Assembly (NCBI GenBank): GCA_004194705.1
Contig: SADC01001346.1
Location: 1 to 64,000 of the forward strand
Origin: Ditylenchus dipsaci
Lineage: Eukaryota; Nematoda; Chromadorea; Rhabditida; Anguinidae
DNA: 64,000 bases
Direction: 5' to 3'
Below the pieces are notes generated by a model. It ran no database searches, was not told the origin of the DNA, and worked only from the letters and a program-made list of their open reading frames with translations. Positions 1 through 10,849 of this stretch are shown here, piece by piece. A program made the translations under genes and the position numbers. The first letter of the stretch is position 1. Each line of letters begins with the position of its first letter.

Positions 1-159
1 TATTTTCAGGAAAAGGTCTGGCTATAGCAGCTCAGCTTTGTATCATTAATTTTGAAGCGAGCAGAGGATGGCTTGAGAAGTTAAGGATCGCCATGAATCC
101 GGTTCAAAGATGTGCAAGGGGAAGCTGGAGCGTCGCATCGGATCACTTCGTGAATGGCA

Positions 160-350
160 GCAGCGAGTACTTTGAGGGGGCCACTATATTGAGGGTCTTT
201 TAATTAGCGCGGACCAGGCCTGGAGGCCACTATATTTGGGGTAATTTATCTAGATTTAGATTTAAATAACCAAATCGAGCTCAGGGGGAACTATATTGGA
301 GGGCCACTATATCGGGGGGCCACTATATCGAGGTTTTGATGTATAACAAT
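160..350. repeat. Degenerate hairpin-MITE remnant
   Basis: Several spaced copies of the word CCACTATAT, the last reading CCACTATATCGAGG, match the terminal/central word of the intact pogo-like MITE at 23440-23901. No intact terminal inverted repeats (TIRs) are left. The first 160 bases show no recognisable feature. Confidence 0.4.
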
Positions 351-495
351 AAACTCCACAATTTCAAAAATAACTACGTACTACGTATCTAGAAAGTAAG
401 TTTCTGGTTCAGGTCGTTCATTAAAATACGTACATCTCTCTAATTTTTATAGAGAGATCACGAATATGGCTTAGGCTTCGAGAAAACCGAATATG

Positions 496-643
496 GGCAA
501 CCGGACACTTAGCATATTTGTGCAATTTGTCCGGGACATTTAGCATAATTTTTCGGTATGATTCGGTTGTTTTGCCCGAATAATACCGAAAAATTATGCA
601 AATGTCGGGCAAATTGCACAAATTATGCTAATGTCCGGTTGCC
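496..643. repeat. Short foldback element
   Basis: The left arm begins with GGGCAACCGGACA and the right arm ends with its complement (TGTCCGGTTGCC). Arms of about 65 bp fold back around an AT-rich loop. It is probably a MITE; the superfamily is not clear. Confidence 0.6.
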
Positions 644-889
644 ATCTCCTCCACCTGATCATCCCCGTGGGGGATTCTGAACTTAAGCCATACATTCTAC
701 CCCAGCAGCACCAGCACATCGGGAAAACGAGAGACCCGAGTGACTGGAAAATTGACCCTAGGGAGAACTAAGAGACTGAGAGGATCAACCCAGGCGAATA
801 AGAGACTGGTAGTTTGAAGAAGAAGAAGTATTTTTGAGACCCACCTGTCATTCCGATATAACGGTGTAAATCGGTACCTGGAACAAAGA

Positions 890-1040
890 CCCTAGCTCTT
901 GAAAATTTTGTCCTAACATGAGTTTTTCTACTAATTTTTAAAACTTGGTTTCTAACAAACAAGGCCTAGAATTTAATTTAGGGTGGGTTTTGTTAGAAAC
1001 CAAGTTGAAAAATCCGTACGTAAATCAAATGATTAGTAAT
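890..1040. repeat. TTAA-type MITE remnant
   Basis: It contains the inverted pair around GGTTTCTAACAAA / TTTGTTAGAAACC that is also the core of the elements at 17374-17610 and 27722-28197. The outer TTAA-flanked ends are not recognisable here. Confidence 0.45.
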
Positions 1041-1229
1041 TTTTTTTAACTCCCGGCACCACGTCAAATTAGGTGGGCATGCACTGTAAGACCACTCGAT
1101 TGAAGGGACGACATTTGGCCGGTTCCTTATCAGAGTGGACTGTGTAACATTTTCCGATAACTCACGGACACTATGTGAGGTTCCCTTGTAGGGGGCTTAT
1201 CTCAGAGGGAGGGGTTACATTAGGAGGAA

Positions 1230-1580
1230 TTAGAGACAGAAAGCAAGACAAGATCTTGGCAGATTTTGTCTTGTCTCTGCCCTAATTTCGACTGAAAATC
1301 TTGTCTTGGGATCTTGCTTGGTCATTTCTAGAAATCTTGGTTTTGGTCTTGGTTTTTATGGTCAATCTTGTATGCAAAATTTACAAAACACGACAACCCA
1401 TTTTATCGTTTTTAGGGCCCATAGCATACCTGAATTCTGTTTTTGGACTTTATACAAGATTAAAAAAAAATGGCGGGACAGGACAATTCAGTCCCGCCCG
1501 CCGTCCTGAAATCCCGCGTGAACATTTTTCAAGAATGTCCTGTCCGGTGTCCCGTCTGGAAAAGAATTATTCAAATTTCG
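1230..1580. repeat. Two reiterated-word repeat tracts
   Basis: Bases 1230-1360 reiterate the word AAGATCTTGG / CTTGTCTTGG, shared with 3925-4060. Bases 1465-1580 reiterate GGGACAGGAC and its complement, similar to 62130-62330. The open frames across these tracts are repeat-derived. They look like arms of decayed DNA transposons. Confidence 0.5.
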
Positions 1581-3042
1581 TCCGTGTCGTCCCAAAATGT
1601 CAAACTTGCATCTCTAATGAAACACACGTCAAACAATATAAAAGCACAAGATCAAGAAACAGGGGATCATAGTGCGTGAAAATTATAAAACACTAGCCAC
1701 AAGTTTTTGCTATAAAAATGGTCACCTGTTAAAAACTGTCAAAATTGTCAAACAGTCAATTTTCGATTTTAAGGAACCTCGATTTAACGAAAGTCTTTAT
1801 TTAACGTACTTTTTTAACGCTATTCTGCCAGTGATTAAATAAATGACTAAAATTAACTCTTGATTTACAAAACTCTCGGTTAACGGCGTAGGGGCGTTTG
1901 GCCCCTTTTTCCATTTGTGGAAAAAAAGGGCCAAACGACTACGTAAGTCGTTTGGCCCTTTTTTCCACTTTTTTAATACGCGCCTTTTTTAGTTTATTGG
2001 TTTTTTGCAGTTTGTTGTTCTTTTTATTATTTTCTTGAATAATCGTCATAAACTAATTTTTATAAGACTGTTAAGCCTCAGGGTGGATAGGGAATTACCT
2101 GATACCTCCTCTAAATGGGTATCCATCTCTAAAATCCAAAATTTTGGATTTAGCTGAAACTAACTAAAGTCATTCTACCCTATCCATAATCGTGTTCCAA
2201 ACACGGTTTGATAATGCTAAAACAGCATTTTGACTTGCAGGAGCCCCAGTTCTGCGTTAATCACGTATCTCGAAGGGTAACCAGGTGGTGCTCAGGTTGT
2301 TCTACCTAGGTAACGGTATTCTGGTGGAAATGCCCGGTAGTAGTAGCCAGGCAGTGTTACCCAATGCTCAAATGGTTTAGGTGAATGAAGATACCTGGAG
2401 ACGAATGGATACCTCTGGTAAGTGGATACCTAGGCAGATAGGTCGAAATGAGGAAGTTAACTGGTTGGTCTACTCAGTCCGGCTTCATATCCGGGTACAA
2501 GTGGTGGATTTGGATGTCCACCTGGGTCAATTTTTTCTCTCTCTTATTTTTCGGCTTCGAAAGCTATTACCTTCACTTATTCCGATAATCTGAATATACC
2601 TTGTAAATTCCAAACTGTCATTTTAGAAAACTCAGAATTACCTTAGAAAATGGCATTTTACTATTGTCAAACCTTCTTTAGAATGCTCGAGTTACTGCAA
2701 AAAACAGATTTCGGAAACCAAACACATAAAGAAAATATTTTCACCAAATGGACGACCATTTGGTTGGGTGGTGCATAAATCATCGAATAAAACGGATGCT
2801 GGGTTATAGAAAAACATTTTAAGTGATAAGATTTGCAGAGATTTAGCGCCAGAGGGTGAATTCACAGCAGGGAATTTACCAGAAGGAGTATACACCTCGG
2901 AAAAATTTACCTGGAGCCAAGACTATGAAAGCACAAAACAATAAAAATAAATAAAAGGCGCGAATTTGAAAAAGTGGAAAAAAAGGGCCAACGACTTACG
3001 TAAGTCGTTTGGCCCTTTTTTTCCACAAATGGAAAAAGGGTG

Positions 3043-3412
3043 CATAGACGTTTGGCGAATATGAAACTTTTTCAAATTCGCGAAACGTTTGGCGAATTTG
3101 AAACTCAAAAGAGTAAAATATCTCTAAGGGTATATATGGAGATACTTATTTAGACATATTAAGGGTATTTGGCCGCTTCGCGGCCAAAGACCAGCACACT
3201 CCACATTGCAAGGATAGGGTACATACATGTGTTAACCCTGACCCTTGCAATGTGGAATATGATAGACTTTGGCCATCACATTCAGCCAAATACCCTTGAT
3301 ATGTCTAAATAAGTATCTCCATATATACCTTAGAGATATTTTACTCTTTTGAGTTTCAAATTCGCCAAACGTTTCGCGAATTTGAAAAAAGTTTCATATT
3401 CGCCAAACGTCT
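3043..3412. repeat. 370-bp foldback MITE
   Basis: The ends read CATAGACGTTTGGCGAATAT and its complement, and the arms pair almost perfectly. The centre holds GGCCGCTTCGCGGCC and AGACCAGCACACTCCACA, which recur in the core of the giant palindrome at 56340-56620. A 50-bp hairpin at 35805-35856 has related ends (TATAGACGTTTCTCG). It directly abuts the next MITE. Confidence 0.7.
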
Positions 3413-3413
3413 A

Positions 3414-3841
3414 TACAGTCGAGTCTCTATATAGCATCCACCCAAAAGTTCGTTCCCACTCGGGTGCGACACCTTTTTTAGCTCAATTTCTAAAGTATTT
3501 GCCAAAACTGATTCGTGAGTCTAGTCGGAAATATCGCAGGGATTCCGATTTTGCCGATCGTTTCTCAGAAACATGGTAATTTTGCCATTTAGACCCGCAA
3601 ACCTATATATAGCATCGCCTTAAATCTCAAAAAGGCGATGCTATATAGAGGTTTGCGGGTCTAAATGGCAAAATTACCATGTTTCTGAGAAACGATCGGC
3701 AAAATCGGAATCCCTGCGATATTTCCGACTAGACTCACGAATCAGTTTTGGCAAAATACTTCAGAAATTGAGCTAAAATAAGTGTCGGACCCGAGGTGGG
3801 AACGAACTTTTGGGTGGATGCTATATAGAGACTCGACTGTA
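3414..3841. mobile_element. Pogo/Tigger-like hairpin MITE, family A
   Basis: It runs from TACAGTCGAGTCTC to its complement and is TA-flanked, a near-perfect palindrome of 428 bp. The terminal word TATATAGCATC is repeated at the centre (about 3605-3655). The body carries GTTCGTTCCC and AAATATCGCAGGGATTCCG, shared with the elements at 23440, 45387 and 49310. CAGT...CTCGATT-like ends and a TA target are typical of pogo/Tigger MITEs. No transposase is encoded. Confidence 0.75.
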
Positions 3842-4124
3842 CCCCGAAAAAAGGGGCCTAAAGGCTACGACCCGTTTAACGAACATTTTTGCCGGTCCCC
3901 AGGGGTTCGTTAAGTCGAGAGTTGCCTGTATAAATCTTGGTTTTTGCCAAGATCTTGGCCAAGACCTTGATTGGCCGTTTTCAAAAATCTTGCTCTTGGT
4001 ATTGGTCAAATTTCTGCTAAAAATCTTGTCTTGGAATCTTGCTTGGTCCTCACTTTCTACCTCTAGGAGGAATACGGTATATAAGATTTCCAACGATAGT
4101 AAAGTGATTTTAGGTAAGCAAAAA

Positions 4125-4916
4125 ATGTCAGAAGAAACGTCCGGGCAAGCCATCAAAGATCCCAAGAGTGTGGACATCGCTACGCGAAATAAGAACAAGA
4201 ACGAGGTATATTTATTAGGTCTGAATTAAATCTAAATTAAGTCTTCTTTCCAGGAATTTCTAAAACTAACTGTCGCAATGATTCGTGCTTCTAATGATTT
4301 GCCGAGTAAAGAATCAGGGTTTGAGTTGTTTGCCTCTTTTCCGGAATATCTCGATTTGATGAAACACTTGAAGCTGAGAATGATCGTCGCGTGAGCTGCT
4401 CAAGACTTTCACAGAGAATTTCTGTTAATTTGATTTAGGATCCGCAAGCTTTCTCTTAGTGCTGGATGCAGGGCTAAGATTCCGGCGACAGGCTTGGAAG
4501 ACATGGAAAAAATCATGTATGCAAATGACCTTCTGGTTGAGAGAGCTGTATGGCGCTATCTCTTTTGTCAGCTTCATGTTCTCACATTGTCAGTTTAGGG
4601 CACATCTTTCGACAAGCATAATTCTCTTCTGACTCAGCAATATTTGGTGAAGCAGAACCCAAGCTTGATTGGTGGAAAAGCTGCTGCAGTTCCTGGCTCG
4701 ATTCAGTCCTCATCATTGTCTGCCAAAATCGAAGCTCTGTCTTATTATGATGCTCAAGTGAATGCTGGCACTTCGAAGAAATGGGAAGGTGGACCGTATT
4801 CTAACTTAGGCGAAAAACGTGTCATTAATAAAACCATCTCTCCAGAAGAAAAGATGGCGGTGATTTTTGCAGAAAAGGAGCAAAAAGCCGAAAGTCGTAT
4901 CTCTGCAGATGGATAG
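4125..4916 (+). CDS. EXOSC10/Rrp6 N-terminal-like (PMC2NT) protein
   Basis: There are four exons: 4125-4205, 4254-4390, 4439-4547 and 4599-4916, with GT-AG introns of 47-51 bp and consistent phases, giving 214 residues. Exon 2 encodes a stretch around NDLPSKESGFELFASFP, and exon 3 includes MYANDLLVERA. Together they resemble the PMC2NT domain of EXOSC10/Rrp6, which in that family binds the C1D/Rrp47 cofactor of the nuclear exosome. The DEDD exonuclease and HRDC domains that make the usual protein about 800-900 residues are absent, and the stop at 4914-4916 is followed by AT-rich, UTR-like DNA with AATAAA at 5139. The start is the first ATG, in good context. It may be a free-standing PMC2NT protein or a truncated duplicate. 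The exon structure is clear; the family assignment is by eye. Confidence 0.55.
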
Positions 4917-5138
4917 AATCACATTTGCTATTGTTATAGTCATGGAGGAACCAAATTATTTGTTGTCGAATCTCTGGATAAAGTTTTCTTCTTTTCACAT
5001 GCCTCCAATTTTTTATTTTTCTGTACTTTCTTTTAAACCTGTCTTTTTGGACCAATTTGTGAAAAACCCTGCTTGTCTCTGAGCGCTGATCTCTGCGTAC
5101 TAGCTCTAAGACGCCGGCAGTCGCCGGCGATTTATTGA

Positions 5139-5144
5139 AATAAA
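5139..5144 (+). terminator. Candidate poly(A) signal, EXOSC10-like gene
   Basis: AATAAA lies about 220 bases after the stop codon and just before the TACCGTAT MITE. Confidence 0.4.
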
Positions 5145-5177
5145 AATTTCAGAACTTGGAATTTTTTTGTTACCGTA

Positions 5178-5337
5178 TACCGTATTTACTCTGATAGAAT
5201 CATTGTGCGTCTATTATTTCGATGCCCGAAAATCTTGAAATTGTCGATCAAAAATGGCCCTTAACTTTGAAATCTTAGACAAAAATAGAGGGTGTGCGTC
5301 TATTAGAGACTGGGCTTCTGTCAGAGTAAATACGGTA
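5178..5337. mobile_element. TACCGTAT-family MITE
   Basis: The TIRs are TACCGTATTTACTCTGATAG and its near complement. The interior carries TATTAGAGAC words. It is one of five members in this window with the same first eight bases. Confidence 0.65.
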
Positions 5338-5984
5338 TCTTCTAATAACACCTTTCTCAATTTTTTTTCGAAAAAAAAATTGATCTGAAACTTCTGTTTT
5401 CATTTACTTTTTGCGCTCTAATTAAAAATGTCAGTATTAAGTATCAGGCACTTTTTACAGGGCTCGAGAAGTTCATGTAACCAACAGTTTTAGCCCATTT
5501 ACAATTTGACATTGGTCCTTCTCCTTATTAGAGGGTTGGGCCTTATAATAAGATTTATGGTATCTTGATTGGCTACCATCACCTGAAGATCACTATCTTG
5601 GCGCCAGTACCCGGAGTCCATCGTCTGGATGCTATTACCTGAGAATCACTACCCAAGTAATACTACCTTAATAGCACCATTTAGATGGTGTTACCTGGGT
5701 AGCATCACCTGGGGAACTACTACACTCCGTTAAATAATTATAGAGCCACCCTTAATTTTTGGGTTTTGAGTCAGTAACAACCATTTTTTTGTCAAACTTT
5801 GACTACAAAAAGATGTCTTCTAACGAGAAAACACCAATGTAGTTGAAAGAATCGAATTTTAAATAGCGCACTCATTTTTTGTCGAGAAAGTCGAAAAATG
5901 ACCGTTCAATAATTATAGAGCCACCTGCTAGTTCTATTCATAAATGTTGACAGATGGCTTTTATTTCATAAGCAATGAACAGGA
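5338..5984. other. No gene seen; dispersed repeats
   Basis: Bases 5380-5490 match the stem of the foldback at 15622-15760. Bases 5575-5725 are rich in TACCTGGGTAG words, as at 2080-2560. A direct repeat, AATAATTATAGAGCCACC, occurs near 5735 and 5908. No coding potential is evident. Confidence 0.45.
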
Positions 5985-7500
5985 TGTAAGCCCTGTTCCT
6001 CAGCTACAATTTGGTAGGTCAAACTTTTTTTTTGGATTATTCTACGAAAAGTTATGACCATCAAGATAAAAGCGTCGATTTCTAGTCAAAATAAAGGAAA
6101 ATCTAAGGAAAATGACTGTTTAGCCACATAAATAATAGCTTTTCTCAAAAAAATGTCGATTAAAAGATGACATCCATTGCACCATTCGAAAGCTCTTTGA
6201 TCTCTCTACAAAATGACATGTCGACTATCTGTTTATAAAAATACAGAGCTGAGAAACGGACGGTTGAATTTCAACAAAACAAAAAAGGCTAAAAATAAGG
6301 CAAAAAGAGGTGTTTTTCACTTTTTTAACTTCAACCGTTTATTTATCCATAGTGAATTCATCCACATTGAATCCACATCAACCCAATGGGTAGTATCCAA
6401 ACGTTAAGGCACAAGTGCAGCACCCCATCCAAAGAGTATTTTTCTCTGAGCCTACCTTTTGTGAAATAGGCTTTGCACCCAAAGCGGTTCGAACCATCAA
6501 CCTCGGTTTTGAGAAAATTTTACTGGAATTTAAATTTATTAGTCCAACCAAACTAAGTGGTCGTCCACCTGGAGCAAAAATTTTTTTTCTTTTATAGGTT
6601 CCAAAACCTGTTTTCTGGATTGATTTGGAAAAATAGGACGGCCGTCTCCGTCTCACTAATTTTTTTGACCGTCTTCCGCCCCGTCCAACTTTTTGCCGTC
6701 TCGGCCTCCGTCCCGAATTTTTTTGGGCCGTCTTCCGCCCCGTCCAAAATAGGGCCGTATCAAAGGCCGCCTCAAAAAAATTTTGGCCGTCTTTAGCACC
6801 GTCAAAATTGAATAATTTTTTTTCCGAGGCAATCATTGAATGAAAATATATGCTAAAACGTCCCTTTACTAAATAAATCTGGAGATTTAATTAAATCTGG
6901 GGATTTATTCAGCTGAGAGAAATCCGTCTTTGAATTTGTTATTATAAATCTAAGTGTATTTAGTGCTGCAATAGATTTCTAATAGAAACCTACTGTCTTG
7001 GCTGAAAACGCCGTTCGACAGATTACAACAATCTTTACACGACATTTGCTTCAGACAAAAATGAGTGCGAAAAATTCAGTCATAGAAAAAGAGCGTTATA
7101 AGACGAGTTTTTTTAGAAAAAGCTAGCGTTTCGCATGTTAGATGAAAAAAGCAGCTCAAAGTAGCCGAGATGGCACAACCTAAAAATTGCATTTTATCAA
7201 CCTCTAAGAATGTTTTAAACAGTGAAAACGATAAAAAGAATGTTTTAAGGGGGTGCTCGCACATTTTTGGCCGAAAAAGTTTTAACTTTTCGATTAAAAT
7301 TAGACTTCTCGCTTTTGGAGACCAAGTTAAACTGCCCGAAAAGGGTTACTTATCTGGCCTGCCGTCTTAAAAAAATTGCCCGGCCGTTCTCCGTCTCCGT
7401 CCTGGCTTTTTCTTTTCACCGGCCGTCGCCGTCTTGTCCGAAATCGGGCCGTCTTAGGACGGGACGGCGACGGAACGGGCATTGGGAGGGAGGCCAACCC
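5985..7500. mobile_element. Element E, copy 1 (hAT-like, non-coding)
   Basis: Bases 5985-7095 are an inverted copy of 59697-61830. Shared landmarks include GACATGTCGACTATCTG, GGTTCGAACC and a GACGGC/GCCGTC word tract (6620-6830). A second tract of the same word at 7360-7500 ends in GGCCAACCCTAG, which resembles a hAT terminus. A third, diverged copy lies in myosin intron 14. The open frames here have no conserved domain and come from the repeated words. Confidence 0.55.
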
Positions 7501-7699
7501 TAGAAACTAACACTGAATCTCCTTCAAATTTATGCATATCATGGAGAGTATAGCTCTGCGACCCTTGTCAACATTAACTTGAAGCGTGGTGAATACAAAG
7601 GATCCGAAATACTTTCACTGAACTTATATAAAAAAGATGTGATACTAAATATTAATCGAACAAAACGTGGCATCTGCACTTTATGTTTTTACTAAAATT

Positions 7700-7858
7700 G
7701 AAAAAATAAATAAATATTTTAGTTTAAAACGGGCAGCGGTGCCAGCGAAAAAATGGGCACCGGTGCCGGTGCTTTTTCGTCAAAATTCGGCACCGGCACC
7801 AGCACCGGTGCCAGCAAAAACTTGGCACCGGTGCCCGCACCGGTGCTTTTACATCACT
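7700..7858. mobile_element. hAT-like end with GGCACCGGTGCC arms
   Basis: The word GGCACCGGTGCC and variants are reiterated in both orientations. The right end reads CAGTGATGTAAAAGCACC on the minus strand, closely matching the proven hAT-like end at 42978. The opposite end was not found. Confidence 0.45.
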
Positions 7859-9223
7859 GATCTTAACCGAGGTTTAGCTATCTTCTGATTTTTTCAAATG
7901 TAGATTAAACACAATGTAAAAGTTTTTAGGAGGGGCTGTGGAAGCTTAAAACTTCAAAATTTTGGAATTTCGAATTTTAGTACACCGCAAGAGTGCGCTC
8001 GAACCGGTCGCAATCGGTCGAAAATGTTGAATTGATAATTAGAAAGTCTGCACATACAAATCCGCACTTGTTAGCCCTCATCGGTCACCAGGCCGTCATT
8101 GGAATATTATAGAGCTGTCCTTGTACTTTTTACACTTTTTTCATTGAAAATCACTTTCATTATCTCTTTCAAGACTCGGAATCCTGAGCAGCTCTTTTGC
8201 CTAGTTGGACGTAGAATTTCACACTGGAAACGATGGTGTTTTTGGTTTTTAAAGCTAGAACAATCTGAAAGTTTAAAGTTTTTTAGGTTTTGTGTTGGCA
8301 CGAAAGTACGAAAAATGGTTGTAACTTTTTAAACACTGAAGATTATTTCGGCTATACACCGAAACATATGCGCCAATTTGGTACTTGGTCGTTTTGGTAC
8401 GAAATTTTTCAGTGAAAATTGTTTCGGTAAGAGATTTTTAGTAAGAAATTTTTCGGTGACAGCACGAAAAACAGTATTTTGGTAAGAGATTTTTTAATAC
8501 GCGGTTATTTCGGTAATTAATTTTTCGGAAACAGCACAAAAAATTTCGTACCAAGACGACCGCGTACCAAAGCGACCAAGTACCAAATTGGCGCGTATGT
8601 TTCCGTGTACAGCCATTATTTCAAACTGTTAATTGCTTTTTGTAGAAGAAATTGAGGGCTATCTTTTGACTAGTTATTTGCTTGTGTGTAATTGAAATTT
8701 ACTTATGCAAAATACCAAAGATTATAGTGTCAGCTATTTGGTAAGGACTCATCTTCAGATATCCGTATCATGGTTTTCGGCAAGTTCGGATTATCCCAAC
8801 TTGATATGGAAAAAGCGGCAGCACTTCGTTATATAAATTTGGGGTGCTCTACGAGAATCTTCAAAAACAAATATCTCAACGAACTCTTTGAAAAAAGACA
8901 CTTCTGAAGGTTCCCTGGTCAGTCACAATTTAAGAGCAAAAAATACAAAAACAAATAAATGGCAGAAAAAATTTAATAACAACCATGAGGAATCGAAGTT
9001 GAGAGCATCCTCGAGCACAGAACGCTTAACCAATAAAATACCGAAGCACATATTCTTCACAGTGATTATGTGATATTAACTCTGAAAATTATGCTGAACT
9101 TTCAAACACATTTTTCTACCGTAAAATCAACTATTTCGCAGGAAAGGATCTTTAAGTCCAATAAGCATTTTCGACGCTCTATCGAATGGTATATAATATT
9201 TTTCCATATCTCATGGACACTAC
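7859..9223. repeat. Repeat-rich, no gene seen
   Basis: It contains a 265-bp foldback at 8350-8614, with arms around ACATATGCGCCAATTTGGTAC. Bases 8755-8930 are a dispersed repeat (GGGGTGCTCTACGAGAATC) that recurs at 12460-12560 (inverted) and 13180-13330. The rest is AT-rich with no recognised feature. Confidence 0.5.
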
Positions 9224-9433
9224 CATATGTTCCCTTGTTAGTTGGACAAAGCTTTTCTCTGCTGCAAAAAGACTTTTTTCTGCTGCAAAAAGACTTTTTC
9301 TCGCTGCAGATCGGCTTTTTTTATGCAAAAAATTAAAAAAATTTTTTTTGCAGCAAGAAAAAGTCTTTTTGCAGCATAAAAAGTCATTTTGCAGAAAAGA
9401 GAAGCTTTGTCCACCTTACAAGGGAACATATGG
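9224..9433. repeat. Foldback with CTGCAAAAAGAC word arms
   Basis: The ends CATATGTTCCCTTGT and complement enclose reiterated CTGCAAAAAGAC words in both orientations. A related tract without clear ends lies at 12105-12240. The open frames here are low-complexity translations of the word. Confidence 0.6.
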
Positions 9434-9719
9434 GCACGCCAAAGATTGGGCCCATTCAAATTGGGCCAAATTCAAATCGGGTCACATTTTGACTGCGGAA
9501 AAAGACTTTTCGCTTCTGAATACCATTGAATATTTTTCTATTTGACGCTTTGGGTTCTTTGCTTTAATTTTTTTTATTAGCTATGCTCGTTCTGGTCAGG
9601 ATGGAATGCTTCGAAGGCAGTTGACTATCATTTTTTTGACCTTATACTTTTAAACTATGAGTCAAAATTGTCGGATAGAAATTTCCTATTCAGTACTTCT
9701 GGAAGATCTCTAAATTATT

Positions 9720-10834
9720 TCAGCTAATTACTTTTCACCATCAACATGGGCGCGAAGGCAGGCTGATTTTCAAAAACTTTTAGAATCGTGGATGCTTTTT
9801 TAGAGAGCCTTGCTTGTTATGTAAACGTTCTCAAAATAAGTGGTTTTTTCCGTTCGGCTTTTTGCCTTTAAATGGAGTAGGTGTTTAAACGAAATTCTAA
9901 AAGACCAATTAAGTGAATGCAGCACATTTTCCATTCGTGCTGTTGCACTTCTCGAAAGAAGGAGGAACAAGAGGGCTTGGCTAGAAAAATCATGTGTCTT
10001 CAAATAGCATTATTTATGAACGAGGACTTTTTTCTCTCACAATTCCCCATAGTATTCTGGCCTTAAACTTGTAATGATTTGTGTTTTGCCCTTCAATTAC
10101 AGCTCAAGCATGTGTTTTTTTCTAATTCTTCGCCGCTATTTTTCAGATTTATTTTTGTGATACTTGTGACACTGGTGCCCAGTGCCAAAAAAAGCATTGT
10201 ATCTGTTTAGCGCAATCTTCGCGACACGATTTTTCGGATGATCTACACGATATTTTTGATCGATGCCGACAAATTGGAAACCCCGACTTCTTGGTTAAAG
10301 TACAGTTGAGTTTCAAAATGACGGAATCCCTAGGAATCAGAGTATCGTTATTTTTATCGAGATTTTTCTGTGGTTTTGGTTGCTGTAATTGCAAACTTTT
10401 CAAAATATGTTTGTCATGACTTGATTAATACTAGTATTTTTAGCTTCTCCTCTATGCCTTCTCCAAATCAGCACTCTCCTCAATTCCATCTTTCCCAACT
10501 AGCACGTCGTCATTTAATATTTTTGCGGAGATTTGTGCGGCACCATCCCCACCTTGAACTTAAATATTCTAAAAGTTCACCGCTGACTTCACATCACCGA
10601 AGGCATAAACACCATTTGGATACCATTGTTGTGCTCTATTGCATCCAAATATTCCTGACCACTCCACTACTCTTTTCATTGGGTCTCGATGCGGAGCAAA
10701 GACGGCAATTTTTAGTCAAGAAACCGTTGAATATACTCCACAAACTGGGATTTCCACTGGATGAGGTGCTGATGTTGAAGGACTACCAGTCGTTACCAGT
10801 TGAAATTAATAATTTGTTGATAAGCAGTCCGTAA
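9720..10834 (+). CDS. Possible unknown spliced gene
   Basis: Not recognised. Three stretches look more coding-like than their surroundings. A frame after TTCAG at 9721 includes YFSPSTWARRQADFQKLL. A frame at about 9840-10012 includes NEILKDQLSECSTF. A 95-codon open stretch after TTTTCAG at 10147 is Cys-rich and begins IYFCDTCDTGAQCQKKHC. A 154-codon frame at 10370-10834 overlaps the last one. I could not join them into one consistent transcript. They could be exons of one gene, parts of a decayed one, or chance. Confidence 0.2.
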
Positions 10835-10849
10835 TTGTTGCGAGTTTAT

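Larger units (their letters stand above)
1776..3925. repeat. Pogo-like MITE split by a 2-kb insertion
   Basis: Bases 1776-1883 match the left half and 3868-3925 the right half of the intact short MITE at 48831-49001 (words CTCGATTTAACGAA and GGGGTTCGTTAA). The intervening DNA (about 1886-3866) starts with CGTAGGGGCG...GGCCCC and ends with its approximate complement, so it seems to be a later insertion. That insertion contains two near-identical hairpins (about 1895-1975 and 2975-3040) with the core ACGTAAGTCGTTTGGCCC, a stretch at 2080-2560 that is AT-poor and rich in TACCTGG words, and the two foldbacks listed separately. Confidence 0.45.

Noticed and set aside
1301..1679. Overlapping open frames of 123, 67 and 69 codons
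   Set aside because: They are translations of the CTTGG and GGGACAGGAC word tracts, with no domain and no splice context.
6378..6836. 152-codon minus-strand frame, with a relative at 59956-60246
   Set aside because: Both arise from the GACGGC word tract of element E. Similarity between the two reflects repeat copies, not a conserved protein.
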